Below, piece by piece: positions 5,580 to 6,128 of a DNA stretch of 6,128 bases. Position 1 is the stretch's first letter; each line of letters starts with the position of its first letter. The translations under genes and the position numbers were made by a program. The notes beneath the pieces were generated by a model. That model saw nothing but the letters and a program-made list of their open reading frames with translations. It made no database searches and had not been told where the DNA came from. Source of the stretch: Acetobacteraceae bacterium (lineage in GTDB: Bacteria > Pseudomonadota > Alphaproteobacteria > Acetobacterales > Acetobacteraceae); contig JAIYAI010000780.1 of the NCBI GenBank assembly GCA_027489135.1, positions 1 through 6,128 of the forward strand. The letters run 5' to 3'.

Positions 5580-5926
5580 CCTCGGTCTGCCGCTCGGAAG
5601 CGGGCCGCCACCATCCGATCCTCGCGCAGCGCCGCCTTGAGTTCGGCGCGTGCCGCCTCTGTCGGCAGGACCGCGACGACCCGCTCGAACCAGGGGCATG
5701 TGCCGCGCGCGCGGGCCTGGAACAGGCGGTCCAGCGCCTCAGCCGCGGCGGAGCGGCCGCCGCAGCAGGTGCAGCCGAAGCGATGCCGGGCCTGGCCGGG
5801 CTGGAAGCGCGCGACCGGACCCTCCATCGCCAGCCCCGGTTCGGCGAGCAGCATCGCGGCGGATGAATCCGCGGCGTCGGGCGGCGACGCTACCAGCGTC
5901 ACGGGAATGCGTGCGTCCATGCTCAT
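5576..5926 (-). CDS. Short GCxCC-motif protein resembling a P-loop-less COG0523/CobW fragment
   Basis: I know no named family for this 116-residue protein, but it reads as a compressed N-terminal half of a COG0523 (CobW-type G3E) metallochaperone. The start ARIPVTLV (5-12) matches the IPVTxLTG strand that leads into the P-loop, but the following SPPDAADSSAA (14-24) has no GKT. FGCTCCGGR (50-58) matches the GCxCC metal-binding motif, and Cys77 is a fourth cysteine. ALDRLFQARARG (64-75) and FERVVAV (80-86) match the helix and strand after that motif, without the ETTG switch. MVAARFR (105-111) matches the DPxLAARFRLD segment, after which the protein stops. GTPase activity is therefore not expected; metal or thiol binding is plausible. 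The ATG at 5926 has GAGAAG only 3 bases away, whereas the ATG at 5920 has it at 9, so 5920 may be the true start. It is divergent from an ArsR-type gene across a strong dyad. Confidence 0.8.
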   Translation of the reverse strand: MSMDARIPVTLVASPPDAADSSAAMLLAEPGLAMEGPVARFQPGQARHRFGCTCCGGRSAAAEALDRLFQARARGTCPWFERVVAVLPTEAARAELKAALREDRMVAARFRAADRG

Positions 5927-5933
5927 GCTCTTC

Positions 5934-5962
5934 TCGACATAAGCATATCTTTATGTCATTAC
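5934..5962 (+). promoter_or_regulatory. Candidate promoter of the ArsR-family gene
   Basis: TCGACA (5934-5939) matches the -35 consensus TTGACA at five of six bases. A weak -10, CATTAC (5957-5962), follows after 17 bases. Transcription would then start at about 5969-5970, at or next to the ATG, implying a leaderless mRNA. That agrees with the lack of any ribosome site before 5970. The dyad at 5936-5957 covers the spacer, as expected for repression. The -10 match is poor, so confidence is limited. Confidence 0.33.
5936..5957. promoter_or_regulatory. 22-bp dyad: likely ArsR-family operator
   Basis: GACATAA (5936-5942) and TTATGTC (5951-5957) are perfect inverted arms of 7 bp separated by 8 bases, and the central ATAT (5945-5948) is itself symmetric, so 9 of 11 position pairs match about one centre. 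It is strikingly A+T-rich against its surroundings and lies in the 43-base gap between divergent starts at 5926 and 5970. ArsR-family dimers bind such dyads, and the ATATCTTTAT half resembles the motif I recall for SahR-type methionine-cycle regulators in alphaproteobacteria. Binding here would control both genes. The symmetry is seen; the regulator assignment is inferred. Confidence 0.7.
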
Positions 5963-5969
5963 CAGCCCC

Positions 5970-6128
5970 ATGAAGGAGCTCCTGGCCCAGTTGCGCGCCG
6001 CCGCCGAACCGACCCGGCTGCGCCTGCTCGCGCTCTGCGCGCGTGGGGCCTTCTGCGTGACCGATCTCTGCGACGTGCTCGGCCAGTCCCAGCCGCGCCT
6101 CTCACGCCACCTCAAGCTGCTGGTCGAG
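5970..6128 (+). CDS. ArsR/SmtB-family transcriptional regulator, partial
   Basis: The first 53 residues of an ArsR-family winged-helix regulator are present; the rest lies past the window. AAEPTRLRLLALCARG (11-26) and the helix-turn-helix VTDLCDVLGQSQPRLSRHLKLL (30-51) are typical. GQSQPRLSRHLKLL is the form seen in alphaproteobacterial ArsR proteins that carry a C-terminal SAM-dependent methyltransferase domain and often sit beside metF/metH; the missing part would show whether that applies here. Cys29 occupies the first cysteine of the ELCVCDL metal site of classical ArsR, but the second is Thr31, so arsenic sensing by that site is unlikely. Cys23 and Cys34 are also present. The ATG at 5970 is the only conventional start after an in-frame stop at 5940, and it has no Shine-Dalgarno sequence. 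It is divergent from the GCxCC protein gene, and a dyad between them probably mediates autoregulation. Confidence 0.93.
   Translation, partial: MKELLAQLRAAAEPTRLRLLALCARGAFCVTDLCDVLGQSQPRLSRHLKLLVE

Noticed and set aside
4392..5699. A 435-codon minus-strand frame opposite the amidase and PAT-like genes.
   Set aside because: It is a shadow of two plus-strand genes with full catalytic motifs; its own translation has no recognisable domain.
5576..5926. Calling the GCxCC gene a pseudogene of a CobW-type GTPase.
   Set aside because: The frame is intact, a ribosome site and an operator-like dyad are present, and no remnant of the C-terminal half remains; the plus-strand acetyltransferase gene lies directly beyond its stop. 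The call stays open until homologues are compared.
1..6128. Search by eye for tRNA, rRNA, CRISPR repeats, insertion-sequence ends, attachment sites and riboswitches.
   Set aside because: Nothing with the needed structure or repeat pattern was seen. The paired stems found are short local hairpins.

Overview
The window looks like chromosomal DNA from a very G+C-rich alphaproteobacterium. Base composition (judged by eye, not counted), the family types and the resemblance of several proteins to Acetobacteraceae (Roseomonas-like) homologues, as I remember them, all point that way. I found no tRNA, rRNA, CRISPR array, insertion sequence or phage gene. Most of the window is ordinary metabolic and transport sequence, densely packed. 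No gap between genes exceeds 300 bases.

Layout. (1) Positions 1-1562, minus strand: a TRAP transporter operon, read right to left. It has a Tat-exported substrate-binding protein (dctP type), then a small membrane subunit (dctQ type) that runs off the left edge. The large permease subunit (dctM type) would be expected beyond the edge. (2) 1689-2504, minus strand: a ferredoxin/flavodoxin-NADP+ reductase. It is divergent from (3) a RimJ/RimL-type GNAT acetyltransferase at 2619-3350, plus strand. (4) 3452-3607: a 51-residue predicted membrane protein, followed by two consecutive hairpins in a 196-base gap. (5) 3804-5012 and 5058-5579, plus strand: an amidase-signature hydrolase of the AMI1-like subgroup and a phosphinothricin-acetyltransferase-like GNAT, possibly co-transcribed. 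(6) 5576-5926, minus strand: a 116-residue cysteine-motif protein. It is divergent from (7) an ArsR-family regulator starting at 5970 and cut by the right edge.

The most interesting part is the right end. The 116-residue protein reads like the N-terminal half of a COG0523/CobW metallochaperone GTPase that has kept the GCxCC metal-binding motif but lost every recognisable nucleotide-binding motif. It shares a 43-base intergenic region with the ArsR gene, and that region carries a near-perfect 22-bp dyad (GACATAA-N8-TTATGTC). The likely picture is an ArsR-type regulator, of the kind that in alphaproteobacteria often carries a C-terminal methyltransferase domain and sits by methionine-cycle genes, controlling both itself and a minimal, non-GTPase metal-binding protein. 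The family resemblance and the dyad are visible in the sequence; the regulatory and functional link is inference.
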